NCBI GenBank assembly: GCA_027604505.1
Contig: JADIIX010000168.1
Span: 1-41,220, forward strand
From: Gonapodya sp. JEL0774
Taxonomy: Eukaryota > Monoblepharomycota > Monoblepharidomycetes > Monoblepharidales > Gonapodyaceae
Direction: 5' to 3'
DNA length: 41,220 nt
Shown here piece after piece: positions 21,563 to 35,062 of the stretch. Positions within the stretch are counted from its first letter, which is position 1, and each line of letters begins with the position of its first letter. The notes beneath the pieces were generated by a model that worked only from the letters and a program-made list of their open reading frames with translations, was not told the origin of the DNA and ran no database searches. The position numbers and the translations under genes were made by a program.

Positions 21563-22105
21563 GCATTACAAAGAACAGGCGTTGATGGATTTTTTGTGCC
21601 CGGTTGATGGAGACCTTTTCGCCACCGTCACACCAGCCGATCCCGGTCAAGAACATCGAGTTTTGGCCCGAACTAGCAGATCATTTTAATTCTTACCATC
21701 GATGTACGATGAGTCCCGCATTTACAGCATTCTCGTGGCAGTGCTCGCGTTGGCCGTTCGAGACATTCATCGACAGAGAGATCAGATTCGGTCTGGTTCT
21801 GCTCCGAGCTCTTGCGAAGTCATTAAAATAACGTGATGAAGGAAGGTGGTGGAGGTTATGCGGCGATCGATTTCAGTACTGGGTTTGGGAAAGCGATCAC
21901 TCGGTGATTGGGCTGTCTCACATGTGCAGATGAACCAGGATCCATATTGTCAGATCGTCTACGAAGTTGGGGAATTTCAATCGTCAGTGGGAGTGAGTAG
22001 GCGGCTAGGACGGGACAAACGTGGCAAAACTATTGGGAGTGTACATTGTTCGGGCGGTTTCTCTTCACGATATTCCCAAACCACAAATACAATGGAAAAC
22101 TCAAT
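21563..22105. other. Intergenic, nothing firmly recognised
   Basis: About 540 bases between the uncertain frame above and the kinase stop. Only short frames. It probably contains the kinase 3' end. Confidence 0.3.
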
Positions 22106-23043
22106 TTATATAATTATCAATGTTGAGAAAAGTAAACTGCAAATGCTTTTGTCATCAACCGGCGCCACCACTCGTATTCTGTCATCCACTAATCGATGGG
22201 TCATCACATATTCCGCGTTGCTCCGATCGTTATCATTCGCACGAAGCAATGCTCGGTCCACCGTAGGCTCTGAAACATAGGCGATGTATTCTGGTGAGTG
22301 TTTCTCAAGATCAAAATAACCGTCATTTCACTCACCTATGCCTGCCATCAAATGCCTTTTCGCAACACGTTTCACCGCAGTCTCGATATCGGCTTCAATC
22401 CACCACCATTCGTCCGCCATGTTACGCAGTCTGCACCAAGGCTCGACATTGTCCAGTAACAAGTACAACCCTTCGAGAATCAGAACTCGGTCTGTTGGAT
22501 GCACAAGAGTACCACCAGGCACGGGATTTTTAGTGGCGTGAGAGAACGTCGGGTATGGAATTGGAGGGGAGTCCCAAGAGGGAAGCGGGCGAAGCTGTTC
22601 CAGAGCACGGAGCAACCCTAATCAATAGTTCGGTGCGGAGTACATAGAAGGACAAGGGGGCAGTTTACACAAACGATGCACCGCAAAAGAACGCAAATAT
22701 GTACCTTCTGATTTGAAGGTCCAAGGCGCGCCTCTTCTCCTGTACGCTTCATGCCTATTCTGGAGGCAAATCAACGAACGTGATACCGTATCATACCACA
22801 GGAGGTGATTTTTACCGGCATCAAGTCCAGCTCACATGTGGGAATGTGAAATCCGTCCATGGATAATGCTCGGCAAACAGGTTCTCCGTGCAGGCGATTG
22901 AGGGATGTTTCAACCAAGCCAGCCAGAGTGGATTTGCCCGACCCAGGGATGCCAGCTATTAGTACGATCGTACGATTGGATTGGGGAGAAGTTAGATGGG
23001 AGGAGAGGAGGGAGAGTGCCAATGAGTGTGCGAGAGCGTCCAT
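22106..23043 (-). CDS. P-loop kinase, uridine kinase / Yfh7-like
   Basis: A small-molecule kinase of the phosphoribulokinase/uridine kinase/pantothenate kinase class; in fungi such single-domain proteins include Yfh7, whose substrate is unknown. Four exons (22816-23043, 22705-22759, 22336-22617, 22106-22269) give 242 residues. Walker A is GIPGSGKST at residues 31-39. Next come SMDGFHIP, the lid-like EAYRRRGAPWTFKSE, the Walker B-like strand DRVLILEGLYLLL, and the Arg-rich VKRVAKRHLMAGIGE. The C-terminal exon has ALLRANDNDRSNAEYV and DDRIRVV, matching the end of the fold. Each splice restores phase. The start at 23043 was preferred because the Met opens the helix just before Walker A. Substrate not predictable from sequence. 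Confidence 0.85.
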
Positions 23044-23336
23044 AGGAGATTTTGAGAATTGTTGGTGTTGAATATTCGACAGACGGACTGTTGCGGGGGG
23101 AAAACTGTAAAGGTCAATAAGGAGACTCCGAAGATGCACCAGCAGCCGCATACACGCGACGACCACAGCCCGATCATGCACTGGATCTCTGTGAAGTTAC
23201 CCATGCAAACTCCTCTCCATGTACTATTATACGTGTTCTTAGATTCCCTCTGAATTGTGAGATTTCGCCACATGAAGATCTTCTTGCCGATAACCTGTCA
23301 CTCATCTCGATTTTCGCCAGCCACGTCCGAGTTGTG
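23044..23336. other. Divergent promoter between kinase and actin paralogue
   Basis: 293 bases between two start codons on opposite strands. It must contain both promoters. A TATA-like ATTATAC lies near 23226, about 110 bases before the actin start. No other motif is clear. Confidence 0.35.
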
Positions 23337-25106
23337 ATGTCGGATGAAATCGTTCCGGTACATTCTGGCGGCCGTGTAGTGTATCCAACCCTCATACAAT
23401 GCTTATCATCATGTTTTATCGGTACCAGGTGGTTATCGACAACGGTTCAGGCACTTGCAAGGCAGGCATGGCAGGAGATGACTCACCGCGATCTGTGCGT
23501 ACTTCGTGACATTCTACAAAACATGTCTTGGTGAGCTTTCTTCTCCTGTAGGTTTTTTCTTCAATCGTCGGCCGACCCCGTGTGTCTAACGGTGCTATTG
23601 GAATGGGACAGAACGATGTGTATGTCGGGGACGAAGCGGTGACCAAACGTGGCGTACTCACCCTCAATCAACCAATTGAGCGTGGTATAATCACAAACTG
23701 GGCCAACATGGAGAGACTATGGTGCGATTTGGACTGAAAAATTACTTTCTCTCCGTTTCACCAACAGTTGAACTTTCGTTTCGTTTCCATCTCTGCTAAT
23801 GTCCCTTCAGGCATCACGCATTCTTCAACGAGCTTCGTATAGCCCCAGAAGAGCACCCAGTCTTGTGCACCGAGGCTCCACTCAACCCCAAATCCAACCG
23901 GGAGGGAATGACGCAGATTATGTTCGAAACATTTAACGTGCGCACCAATGGTCGCTTTCGCTATTAGTTATACATACCTCTTATCGGCGTTTGGAGACCA
24001 GGTTCCTTCTTTCTACGTCAGTGTTCCGGCAGTGCTGGCGCTATACTCCTCTGGTCGAACCGGTGGTGTCGTCTTCGATTCAGGCTACGGAGCCAGTCAC
24101 ACTGTGCCTGTTTACGAAGGGTGCGCTGTTCATCATGCGGTGAGTTGTCCCTCACTCAAGTTGTTGCTGGCATTGATCTCCAGCTCAGGACTATCCCATC
24201 TTATACGCCAGATTGAAAAACTCAACGTCGCGGGCCAAGACCTCACTCAGCACATGGTGCTTCTTATGACGAAAACAGGTCACAGTGTCCGTTCTTTTGT
24301 TGGACAATTGTTTACCTATTTGCGCCACGGGTCAGCTAATGATGCTTTCAGTTCACAGGGGGCTCAGAACGGGAACTTGTCCGTGATATCAAGGAAAGAC
24401 TTGGATACGTTGCACTTGATTTCGAGCAGGAAATCAAAAAGGCTCGGAGTTCCAGTGCTATTGAAAAGTGTTACAAGCTCCCGGATGGCCAGGTGATCAT
24501 CCTCGGCATGGAGCGATTCCAAGTGACGGAACCGTTGTTCCAGCCTGCTTTAGTTCAAGTGGAGTCACCGGGAATTCACGGTGAGTTGTTTGACCTCGTG
24601 AGAACAAAATGGCATGCTGAGCTTCCTAGACTCTCCTCCTCCATAGAGCTCACATACAACTCAATCAGCAAATGCGATGTGGATATCCGGAGTGAGCTCT
24701 GTAGGAACGTTATACTCTCTGGGGGTAACACAATGTTTCCCGGCATTGGTGAGTGATTTGCCCTCATCGTCCCACTCCATTGTCCACCGTCGAGCTCATA
24801 GTCATCACAACGCGTTATTTTACAAGCGGACCGAATGAAGAGAGAGCTCTCTGTGCTCGCACCTTCATTCGGGAACATCCGAGTCGTCGCAGCACCCGAA
24901 CGGAGGGCGTCGGTTTGGATCGGCGGTTCGGTGTTGGCTTCCCTGCCGATGTTTCGGGAGATGTGTATCTCAAGGCAAGAATATCAGGAGACTGGATCGG
25001 TGAGCTATGCAAGTCGTTGTTGTGGGGGGGATGAAGGGCTACCCATCTTAATTGTAGTTCTTATCGGTCAATGCAACAGTCGATAGTTCACCGAAAATGT
25101 TTTTGA
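23337..25106 (+). CDS. Divergent actin paralogue lacking Gln137
   Basis: Ten exons: 23337-23357, 23429-23494, 23552-23721, 23811-23937, 24002-24139, 24212-24286, 24352-24580, 24647-24748, 24827-24999 and 25080-25106, giving 375 residues with no stop or frameshift. Exon lengths equal those of the conventional actin at 32548-34309 one for one. Conserved: [10 protein letters not shown] (Asp11, Lys18), Asp154, Gly156, His161, the LPDGQVI block and the SIVHRKCF end. Changed from actin consensus: Gln137 to Pro (the residue that positions the attacking water), Asp157 to Tyr, His73 to Arg, Tyr69 to Gln, Asp80-Asp81 to Ala-Asn and Lys336 to Arg, plus a different D-loop. Nucleotide binding may persist but hydrolysis should be weak or absent. 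It is either a specialised actin-like protein or a copy on its way to loss; the intact frame and splice sites favour function. Confidence 0.9.
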
Positions 25107-25447
25107 GGGCAGTGTGGAACTCTTTCTCTCCGTTGCGGTATCTGCACGCGCCACGACGGTTTAATTTTTGGGTGTCATTTCGAGCGAGGGGATTGCGTAG
25201 TTGATTAACATGTGCGGAGATAATATAAATGTGGAGTTTGTGCACCTCACTACCACCTATCGGGCACCAAAAAGTCACATCAAAGGGTTATGCGTAAGCT
25301 TGGACGCTTTTTTGTTTTTTTTTTTTTGATTCGGATCACCTATTCGTCGGAAAAGGAAGTAAAGAGGGTGGTGCCTCAGTGGGCGGGTAAAGGTGCTTCA
25401 CACGCCAGAGACTAATGGCGCAGGTACACTCGTAGGTATCAATCACC
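25107..25447. other. Intergenic with a poly-T tract
   Basis: Between the actin paralogue stop and the regulator start, both on the plus strand. A pyrimidine tract of about 21 bases, nearly all T, lies around 25308-25328, some 120 bases before the regulator ATG; such T-rich tracts are common nucleosome-poor promoter elements in fungi. Confidence 0.4.
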
Positions 25448-27915
25448 ATGGAGACATCAATCGCACCCATCCCAAGACTCAAAACTGTCTGCCAAACTTG
25501 TTGTAAAAGGAAGGTCAAATGTGATGGTTTGAACGTAAGCTGACAGGCTTAATACTCCCTTGTCACTTGGGCTCGAAAACTCAGCTCTAACATATTTCTC
25601 CAATCGCCATCCATTACCAACTCCAAAGCCTTGCTCAAGATGTAAACGCCTTTGTATAGATTGTGCTTATGAGCCTCGCCAAGAAATTTCCAGAAGAAAG
25701 ACAAAGGCGGTTTCCAAGCCGAGAAGATTGACGATGACCGACAGACTGAAAGTTCTCGAGGCTGCAATCACTGGAGAGGAGAGCATAGCCTTTACGAATC
25801 TTCCCGGTGATGGAGAAGAGTGGGATGACGAGCGTCAATCGCACACTCAAAAGGAGAACGTCGTGGACCTGAGACTTGTCTTGGATCTGATCTCTGCCAC
25901 GCCGAATTTCGCCTTGGAGAATCAACAGTTCATGCCATTTATGTATGCGAGCAGGCAAGCTAAGTGGGTGCAGCCTTTCTCAGCGCGGTTACCAATGGAG
26001 CTGACAATCGTTGACCACGTAAGTACTTCTCTGTTCAGTATATACGTTTTCCCACTGTCCAACAGTGAAGCGGAGATGAGGCACTCATCAACGCCACCTC
26101 TTATTTCTACTCCAATCCGTAGCTGCCACCGCTCCCATCGTCAGATCTTGTGAATGAGCTCATTCAAATTTACTTCTCCGGTCAGGGGTTGAGAAGATTC
26201 TCTTGGATCCACAAAGCCACCTTCTTGAAAAACCCTAGCTCTTCACCCCTCATTCTCTTCAGTGTGCTCCTAGCAGCGGCGGCTACTGATCCCCGACCCT
26301 CTGTGCGCAGCTGTGCCCACTCAAACATATTTCCAAGATTGCGGTTGCTTCTCCAAAGCAATGCAGAAACGCACACCCTGTACGCAATGTCAGGTCTATG
26401 CCAAGCATTTGATTTTCAATTCCATTCGCAACAATGGGATGATGCATACGAGTTCCTCTCACAAGCAGCAGCGACTGTGAGGTTCCACGGACTTGTGAAC
26501 GAGATCAGCTATATACAAATTTCTTCGAAATGGTCGGAGCAAGAAACCTGGAGACGGTTATGTTGGATGGTTTTCCTAGCGGACCGATGGGTCTCAACGA
26601 CTAGCGCAAAGTCGAGATTTCTCATTGAAGGGGAGTACATACAGTTACGGCTGCCTTGTCCAAACTGGTCAGTTCTTCGCCTGCGAAATTTCTCTCGTAC
26701 TTGATGGAGTTCTCTCATATTTACGTCGGCTGTTTGGTCACATCAGGGAGTGGGAGTCGGAAGACTCCGATCAGATTTCTCACACACAAATGCCTACACT
26801 GGATGAATTTTTTAACCCCGACCCCCTTCGTCCTATTCTCCTCTCGTTTGATGTCTTCGAAAGCACGCTATTCCTTATCTTCTGTCGCGTGACCGAGTTT
26901 CACCACTCATGCCTCAAACAAGGGATTCTGCCTTTCACCGAGCTCTTTGGAGAGGCTCTTGGGCGGCTTCGCGAGATCGAACGTTTAATGCAAGTTTGGG
27001 AAGATCACTTCAATAGATTTATTGCGGCTCCGGGGATCTGCTCCCTCGATCAAGGGCAAAAAGTCTACATGCAGATAGTGTACAGAGGGATTCGAGTCGG
27101 TGGGCTTTTGATGCTCTCCTACACAGGCACTTGATTTGTCTTACTCACACTCTCATGCTACTCTTTCGATTTCATAAAATGGGACTAAAGCTCTCAACGG
27201 TCCTTCAACCTCTATGCATGCAATCGCCGCTGAACTTCTCTTACCCGCTGGTTCGCAGGGGCCCCCCCGCTCTCGGCTTACTAGAACGACAGGAGACGAT
27301 ACATCGAGCTTAGAAATCGTGGAGATGCTGCAGATTTGGGTGAGAATATCGACCCCCGTGCCATTCATGCAGTAGCAGAAATTCACGATTTCGTCTTTGC
27401 ACCAGAGCGGATCTCCATCGTTTGTAAATGCTCTGGCAAATGCGATGCAAGCATGGGACTTTTTGATGAAGTTGTACGAGATTAAAGAATTGAACGAGTT
27501 TCCGAATCCTATATTTGGTACAACGTCAGTTACCGAATATTTTGACTTCACCGTTGTCTCTTAATCACGGGTACTTCCCACACAACCATTCAGCGTCGCC
27601 CAAGTTGCAGTTGTCTTCCTTATCGTCGCGACTCAACTCATCTATACCGGCCTCTCCGCTGATGACTTCCTCAATCGCATTCGAGTCCTTCTTTCGCACC
27701 AGGATCGCATGTCAGCTGAGACCATCTCGAAAGCGAAGCCGATGCTCAACTTTCTGGCATGCTTCCTGGGCGAGTTGGAGAGAGGAGTGGGCCTGGAATC
27801 TGTCTCGTGGGCATACGATTCAAGCATGGTGGAGCAGTTTATGCGGCAGTTTCGGGTCACGAGACAGTGGAACGAATCAGAACCGAGTAACTTGGCGGTA
27901 TTGCTGGCTCGCTAA
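25448..27915 (+). CDS. Zn2Cys6 fungal transcription factor
   Basis: A nuclear DNA-binding regulator with an N-terminal binuclear zinc cluster and a fungal-specific transcription factor domain. Seven exons fit: 25448-25534, 25629-26018, 26123-26667, 26747-27099, 27191-27339, 27379-27524 and 27594-27915, giving 663 residues. The cluster Cys15, 18, 25, 31, 34 and 41 (C-x2-C-x6-C-x5-C-x2-C-x6-C) is split by intron 1. The middle domain shows TWRRLCWMVFLADRWVSTTS and RLPCPNW, typical of fungal_trans proteins with an XlnR-like layout, and the C terminus ends in AKPMLNFLACFLGELERGVG and EPSNLAVLLAR. The 27100-27190 intron is the least certain splice. No obvious metabolic target cluster is adjacent, so the regulated pathway is unknown. 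Confidence 0.85.
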
Positions 27916-28591
27916 CGGATTTGAAGGACTGCAACTTCAGTTGGAAGCATTGACCATTTTTTGGGCATCCCTCAGCCAGCATTACCAGTTGTTCATTTAG
28001 AGGCTACGCATCAAGCATTATTGTATTTTTATCACTTACCTCACTAAGTAGAGATTGCATTGTCTGATTTGCCCAATCTTTCTCTTTTGTGCAAGGGCAG
28101 CGAGATCGAGGGGTTCATATCATAATGGGACTTGAGTTGAAGAGAAACAGGGAGATGGCCGGGGAAAATGGGAGAGAGACGAATTTGCGCGGAGGAAAGG
28201 GAGTAATGATGCGAAGCAGGTGAGTTGGTGGGGTGGATTACTCGGGCGTGTTGGTTTTCTTTAGTAGTTCTCCCTTTGAAGAGGTTGTGCCATTCGAGTA
28301 AGGTGTACGCGATTCGAACTATTTGCGCGGGGGAAGGGGTGGCAGAAGGAAGACAAGATATCTCAAGTGACGACTTCTCAACAAGGACTGGAACAGTGCC
28401 TCATCATAACCTGACGGAGAATCAGAAGACGAAATTCAACGGTAACTAGAATGGGATGCTGTGGGGAGTCGAGTGTGGAGGAACTTACAACGGATATTGG
28501 ATCAGCATTTCAGCCCGTCAATGCTTACTCTTCGGGGGTGTTGGAAATGCTGTGAACTTCCAACGAATTTTGTTCTCACCGCACGGCTCCG
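27916..28591. other. Intergenic upstream of Utp13, may hold its first exon
   Basis: The Utp13 frame has no in-frame ATG after the stop at 28553-28555, so its start codon should be on a small upstream exon in this region or at a non-ATG codon. I could not choose among the possible ATGs (for example 28451). Otherwise no gene seen. Confidence 0.4.
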
Positions 28592-31500
28592 TTGTTCACC
28601 GTACGTTACCCTCAAAACTATGGAAACCGACGACCATCCAGCTACCGCCAACTGCTCGCCCTAGAGTCTTTCTACTCGGGGGGAAAAGTTGCTCTGAGCG
28701 CCTTCACCCCCGCACAATCCGATTCGTCAGACTCGAACACGACTCAGTCTCCCCTTTCAACACCACTCCTGATCACCCCATTCGGTGACCAACTACGCCT
28801 GACACTCCTCTCCTCCCCGCCGACCCTCCTCCATTCCCTTTCTCCCAACGCCGACGCTGTCACATCATTCGCCATCGATGGACAATGCACCCGCATAGTC
28901 ATTGCTACTCGTTCTCTTCTCCTGTCCTCGTGGGACGTCCGGACGGGCACATTGCTCAGGTCATGGAAGGCACATGAAGCACCGGTGCTGGTATCAGACT
29001 TCGATCCCACGGGGACTCTGGTAGCCACAGGATCCGCAGACTCCACAGTCCGGGTGTGGGACGTGAACGGCGCTTTTGGGACCCACGCTTTCCGTGGGCA
29101 CCGCGGCCTTGTTTCAGCACTCTCCTTCTACCACCTCCCGAAAATTCATTTCCCTCCACAAAAGAACGCTCCTAAGCTCCCTAAACAAGTTGCTGCTCGC
29201 GCCTTCTGGCTCTTTTCTGGCGGTGAAGATGGCTCCGTTCGCATCTGGGACCTAGGCACCAAATCTTGTCTTGCCGTGCTGAAATCCCACGTCTCCGTTG
29301 TGCGCGGTCTCTCATTCACCCCTTCTGGTGGCCACTGTGTCTCTGCGGGACGTGACCGAGTTCTCTGTGTGTGGGACTTAGACTCTCTTCAACTCGTCAA
29401 AACAACCCCTGTAGCTGAATCCGTTGAGTCGGTTGCCTGTCTGTTACCCGACCACGTGTCACCATCTTGGCGCGGTGATTCCCAGGACCGGTCGGAAGTA
29501 GTAGTCGCCACTGCAGGCGAACGCGGCCACGTGCGCTTCTGGAACCTCACAACGGATACTGAAGTCGCCTCTGCTGGTGAACAACATCACTATACTTCTC
29601 CACCACACCCCACCGACAATTCTTCCTCGAACGATGCTCCCTCTGACTCTGGTCCGCCCCCCCTCCACTCCCTCCTTTACACTCCCTTCTTCTCGACACT
29701 CCTCTCCGCTTCCACCGACACTTCGCTCAATCTCTACTCCCTTCCCTCTCTCCACCTCCGCACTCAAATGGTTGGTGAAAATGACGAAGTCGTTGACCTA
29801 GCTTTCCTCCCCGGTGCACCTCTCCACAAGCCCAATGCAGTAACTCCGACCCAGTCCACTGCGAGCAACCTCACCTCTGCTGCCTCATCGGAATTGTCTC
29901 CTAAACTAACCACACCCCCAGCTTACCCAGCGTATCTCGCTCTTGCCACCACATCCCCCCTTGCCCGCATTTACCACCTCCCATCTGGGTCAGTTCACCT
30001 CTTAGAAGGACACACTGGTGCCGTTGTCTCGCTTGCTGCTGCACCGGACACCCCAGTCAAAGCCGACTCGATGCACTCCCTTGGGGCGTATCTCGTTACA
30101 GGAAGTCGCGATCGAACCGCACGGGTATGGCACGTCACATGGCCGTATATTCGAGAGTCTTCCACTGGAGTTGACCACGGCATCTGGCGGTGTACGGCAG
30201 TGCTGACAGGACACACAGAAGGAGTGGGTGGAGTTGCGGTGGCAGGAAAGGATGGCTTGCTTGGTGTCAAGGGCCGGATGGTCATCACTGGAGGCGGTGA
30301 AGGTGTTGTTAAGGTCTGGGACGTTGGAAGGGATGAAGTAAACGTAGATGGTTCGTCTATTGCGGTGTTTTGAAGAACAGCGAAAGTTGCATACATTGAG
30401 CATGCTCTGTGTCTAATTTGATGATTTCTTCCAGTCCCCGCTCATCCTACTTCCCTCACCACCTTCCAAGCTCATACCCGCCCTATTAATCACCTCTCTC
30501 TCAGTCCCAACTCGCAGCTCCTTGCCACTGCCTCCCAAGACAAAACATGCCGCCTCTTTCGACTACCGCAACTAGCACCCCTGGCTACATTAGCCGGCCA
30601 CAAGCGCGGAGTATGGTCCGCAAGATTTTCTTCATCTGACCAGGTCGTAGTCACAGCGTCGGCAGATAGAACCGTGAGGGTGTGGAGTATTGCGAACTTC
30701 GCCTGTCTCCGTGTGTTGGAAGGACATCTCAACTCAGTCTTGGGAGCTTCGTTCGCAACGCGAGGGATGCAGATCATCTCCGCGGGCTCGGACGGTTTGA
30801 TGAAACTGTGGAGTGTTCGAGATCAATCTTGCGTCGCCACGGTAGACGCACACGAGGATAAGGTGTGGACTGTGGAGGTCGCAGGAGATGGTGAGGTAGT
30901 TGCGACGGGAGGAGCGGACGGAAAAGTTAGGGTTTGGTGGGATGCAACAGCAGAGGAGGACGAAGTGAAGAGGAAGGAGGAGGAGGATCGGGTAGTAAAG
31001 TGAGTTTCAAAGAGTTTCTTCTGCAGTTCTGCGAATGATACCTCATGGTCGTTCCTCCAGAGAACAATCCCTGGTCAACCACCTCCGCCGCCGCGCCTAC
31101 ACTCCAGCCGTCCATCTTGCCCTCTCCCTCAACCATTCATTCCAGCTCTTGCAAGTGCTCACGACTATCATATCCCTTCACCCCCCTACCCGCGCCACGC
31201 TGGAGCCCATCATGCCAGAAGCGTCATCCTTAAAAGTCAGTCGGTCCCAATCGGCTCCGCGGGCCGTATTTTCACCCAAGGTGGACGCACTGCTTGACTC
31301 CTTGGAGGGAGAGAAGTTGGATAAAGTGGCGGGTTGGCTCAGGGACTGGAATGCACAAGGAAGGTTTGCAAGAGTGGCACAGATGGTATTGTACCTTTGG
31401 AGCGTAGGAAAGACTATGGGGAGAGTCGCGATGTTACAAAGAGGGAAGGAGGTGTGCTCGGTGTGATTCTCTTATCCCGGTTAGCTCAGACAGTCTCATC

Positions 31501-32166
31501 ATATGCTTAAACTTCTTCGTTCTTTGTATCTTTCCGCAAATCGCTCCTCTCCGACACCGTCGACGACATCAGTACCTGGATGCCTATGCCGCTTACACGG
31601 ACCGCCACCTCCACCACGCAACATCGCAAGTGACACGATCTTACCTGCTCGACTTTGTGATCGAGAGTATGGAGTCTGTTGCGCTTTCACGGAACACTCA
31701 GCTCGGCGGTTTCTTGGAGCATGACACTAACGGGACAGTGGGAGAAGAGGAGGGGATGGAGGTTGACGGGGATGAGGCGTCTGATGAAGGTGATGGATTG
31801 GATGAAGAGTCCGTGGGCGATCACGCAAAAGAGGGCGTCACGCGTGATGATGAGGACGGAATATTGGACAGGTTGCCGGTCGTAAGTGCGAGTGATCGAA
31901 ATCGTGGAGTGCCTTCAGGGAGTATTGTAGACGGCGGGGGTGATGATTTAGGTGGCAATCTGGCCGGCGGTCCAGATGGGGACAGTGTGGACGATGATGC
32001 AGCAGATGACGCGGATATGGGCGAAGAAAATGAAAGCCAAGAGAGTTCGACAGATATTGGACGGTTGAAAGGATTTGAAGAAGAGAATCCGGACGACAGC
32101 GATAACCAGAGTGAAGTCGAGCGTGACTCAAGTGAGGAAGATATGAGCTCCGCTGACGACGAATGA
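28592..32166 (+). CDS. UTP13: U3 snoRNP WD40 protein Utp13 (TBL3)
   Basis: Utp13 is a tandem WD40 component of the UtpB subcomplex of the small-subunit processome, which assembles on nascent pre-rRNA in the nucleolus. Exons: about 28592-30350, 30435-30999, 31061 to about 31400, and a last exon ending at 32166. The N terminus contains ALESFYSGGKVALS, the family opening. WD repeats follow, for example TGSADSTVRVWD, SGGEDGSVRIWDLG, AGRDRVLCVWDLD, TGSRDRTARVWH, TASADRTVRVWS and SAGSDGLMKLWS. The Utp13 C-terminal helical domain starts at EQSLVNHLRRRAYTPAVHLA and includes LDAYAAYTDRHLHHA. The last ~110 residues are a strongly acidic Asp/Glu/Ser tail. The true start and the splice between about 31390 and 31600 are unresolved. 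The stop faces the actin stop with a 381-bp gap. Confidence 0.87.
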
Positions 32167-32547
32167 GAATCATAGACTTGCATTGCTAGATATTACTTTT
32201 ATTTTGACAAACATGCTTGCGTCATGTTGCAAGGCAAACCCACATCGCCGATCTTGGTCTTTACAAAAGACCCGGGTGAAACCCGTGTCCGTTAGAACTT
32301 TGATCAATCGTGAGTGGGGGAAGAGGCCTGACGTGTGACGCGGGGAGAGACCAGGTTGGTATTCGTGTCTCAAGCACGCATATCTCAAGTTCGCCCCAAG
32401 CTTTCGAATCTTTATTCCCGGTTTCGTGCAGCACTGGAGCACGGCCTTGCGAATGAAGAATATCAAAATTTTCATTTCAATCGTAAACGAAATCAACTAC
32501 ATATCGAAACAATTAGTGGCGATTTTTGTTGTCTTCATGCATGTTCT
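32167..32547. other. Convergent 3' intergenic region
   Basis: Shared 3' region of Utp13 and the conventional actin. Short AT-rich runs such as TTACTTTTATTTTGAC (32191 on) could be polyadenylation signals. No gene seen. Confidence 0.35.
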
Positions 32548-34309
<1,762 letters not shown>

Positions 34310-34376
34310 TTTGCTTTGAATTTTCGGTTGAGTAGTCTGGATTGACTGAAATTTGCCAACGAATCATCCAGCGGGC

Positions 34377-34381
34377 TTATA
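34377..34381 (-). promoter_or_regulatory. Candidate TATA box of actin
   Basis: On the minus strand the sequence GATATAAGCC places TATAA about 70 bases upstream of the actin ATG, a plausible distance for a highly expressed fungal gene. No experimental start site is visible, so this rests on motif and position only. Confidence 0.4.
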
Positions 34382-34510
34382 TCAGTGGGGTTACGAAGAT
34401 GTGGCGAGGTCTGCGAGTGCGAAGACCACAGCACCAGATTGGTTTGATCAGAATCACCGACGATTGGTTGGGTTGGTACGATTGGTTGGTTTGGTTGGGA
34501 TGACAGAGTA

Positions 34511-35062
34511 AGGATATCAGGATCCCATCTGCTACTTGGAAACGTTTTGCCGTGATTGGCAGAGATGGCACAAACTCCGATCCCTCGCGAAACCAAGCAG
34601 CCAGTGCAAAGCACTGATGCCTAAACCAATGCTAGAATAATGAATACCCCAACAAAAGTTCAGCTGGCTACCTGCATGTAATACCCTCTTTCTTACACCG
34701 GAGCTATGACGCGCAAGGCGCAGATTTGTGAGGCGCTAAAAGAAAACTTCTGTGCACACTCTCCTACCCTCCCACTACCCCTCCTTCTCACCTACAATCC
34801 CTCACCACGGCATGTGGAACACATCTGTGTGTTGCGAGAAAAGACCAAAACTGAATTTAGCCAATAGCACACACCTTGTTTGGCTCATGATCACAAGAAC
34901 AACACAAAGAAACTCACAAAATGACCAAAGTGCTCCATCATCCTTCTGTCCTCCTCCCTCATCCCCCCTCGCCCTCTTCCACGACCAGTTTTTCCACGCC
35001 CTCCGAAATCGCGAGGAGATCCTTGAAGTGCAGTGTAGGAAAGGGGCACCGAAAACAAATTT
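34511..35062 (-). repeat. Dispersed repeat B, inverted partner of 13437-13982
   Basis: Reverse-complement copy of repeat A, about 20.5 kb away. Landmarks include CTTTTAGCGCCTCACAAATC-like sequence near 34730, GCATGTGGAACACATC (34811 on) and GGCTCATGATCAC (34881 on). It sits in the upstream region of the actin gene. No coding frame is preserved between the two copies, so it is probably non-coding. Confidence 0.75.

Noticed and set aside
23337-25106. Actin paralogue as a pseudogene
   Set aside because: Fragmented open frames suggest decay at first sight, but each break coincides with a GT...AG intron at the same place as in the conventional actin, and the joined frame is complete.
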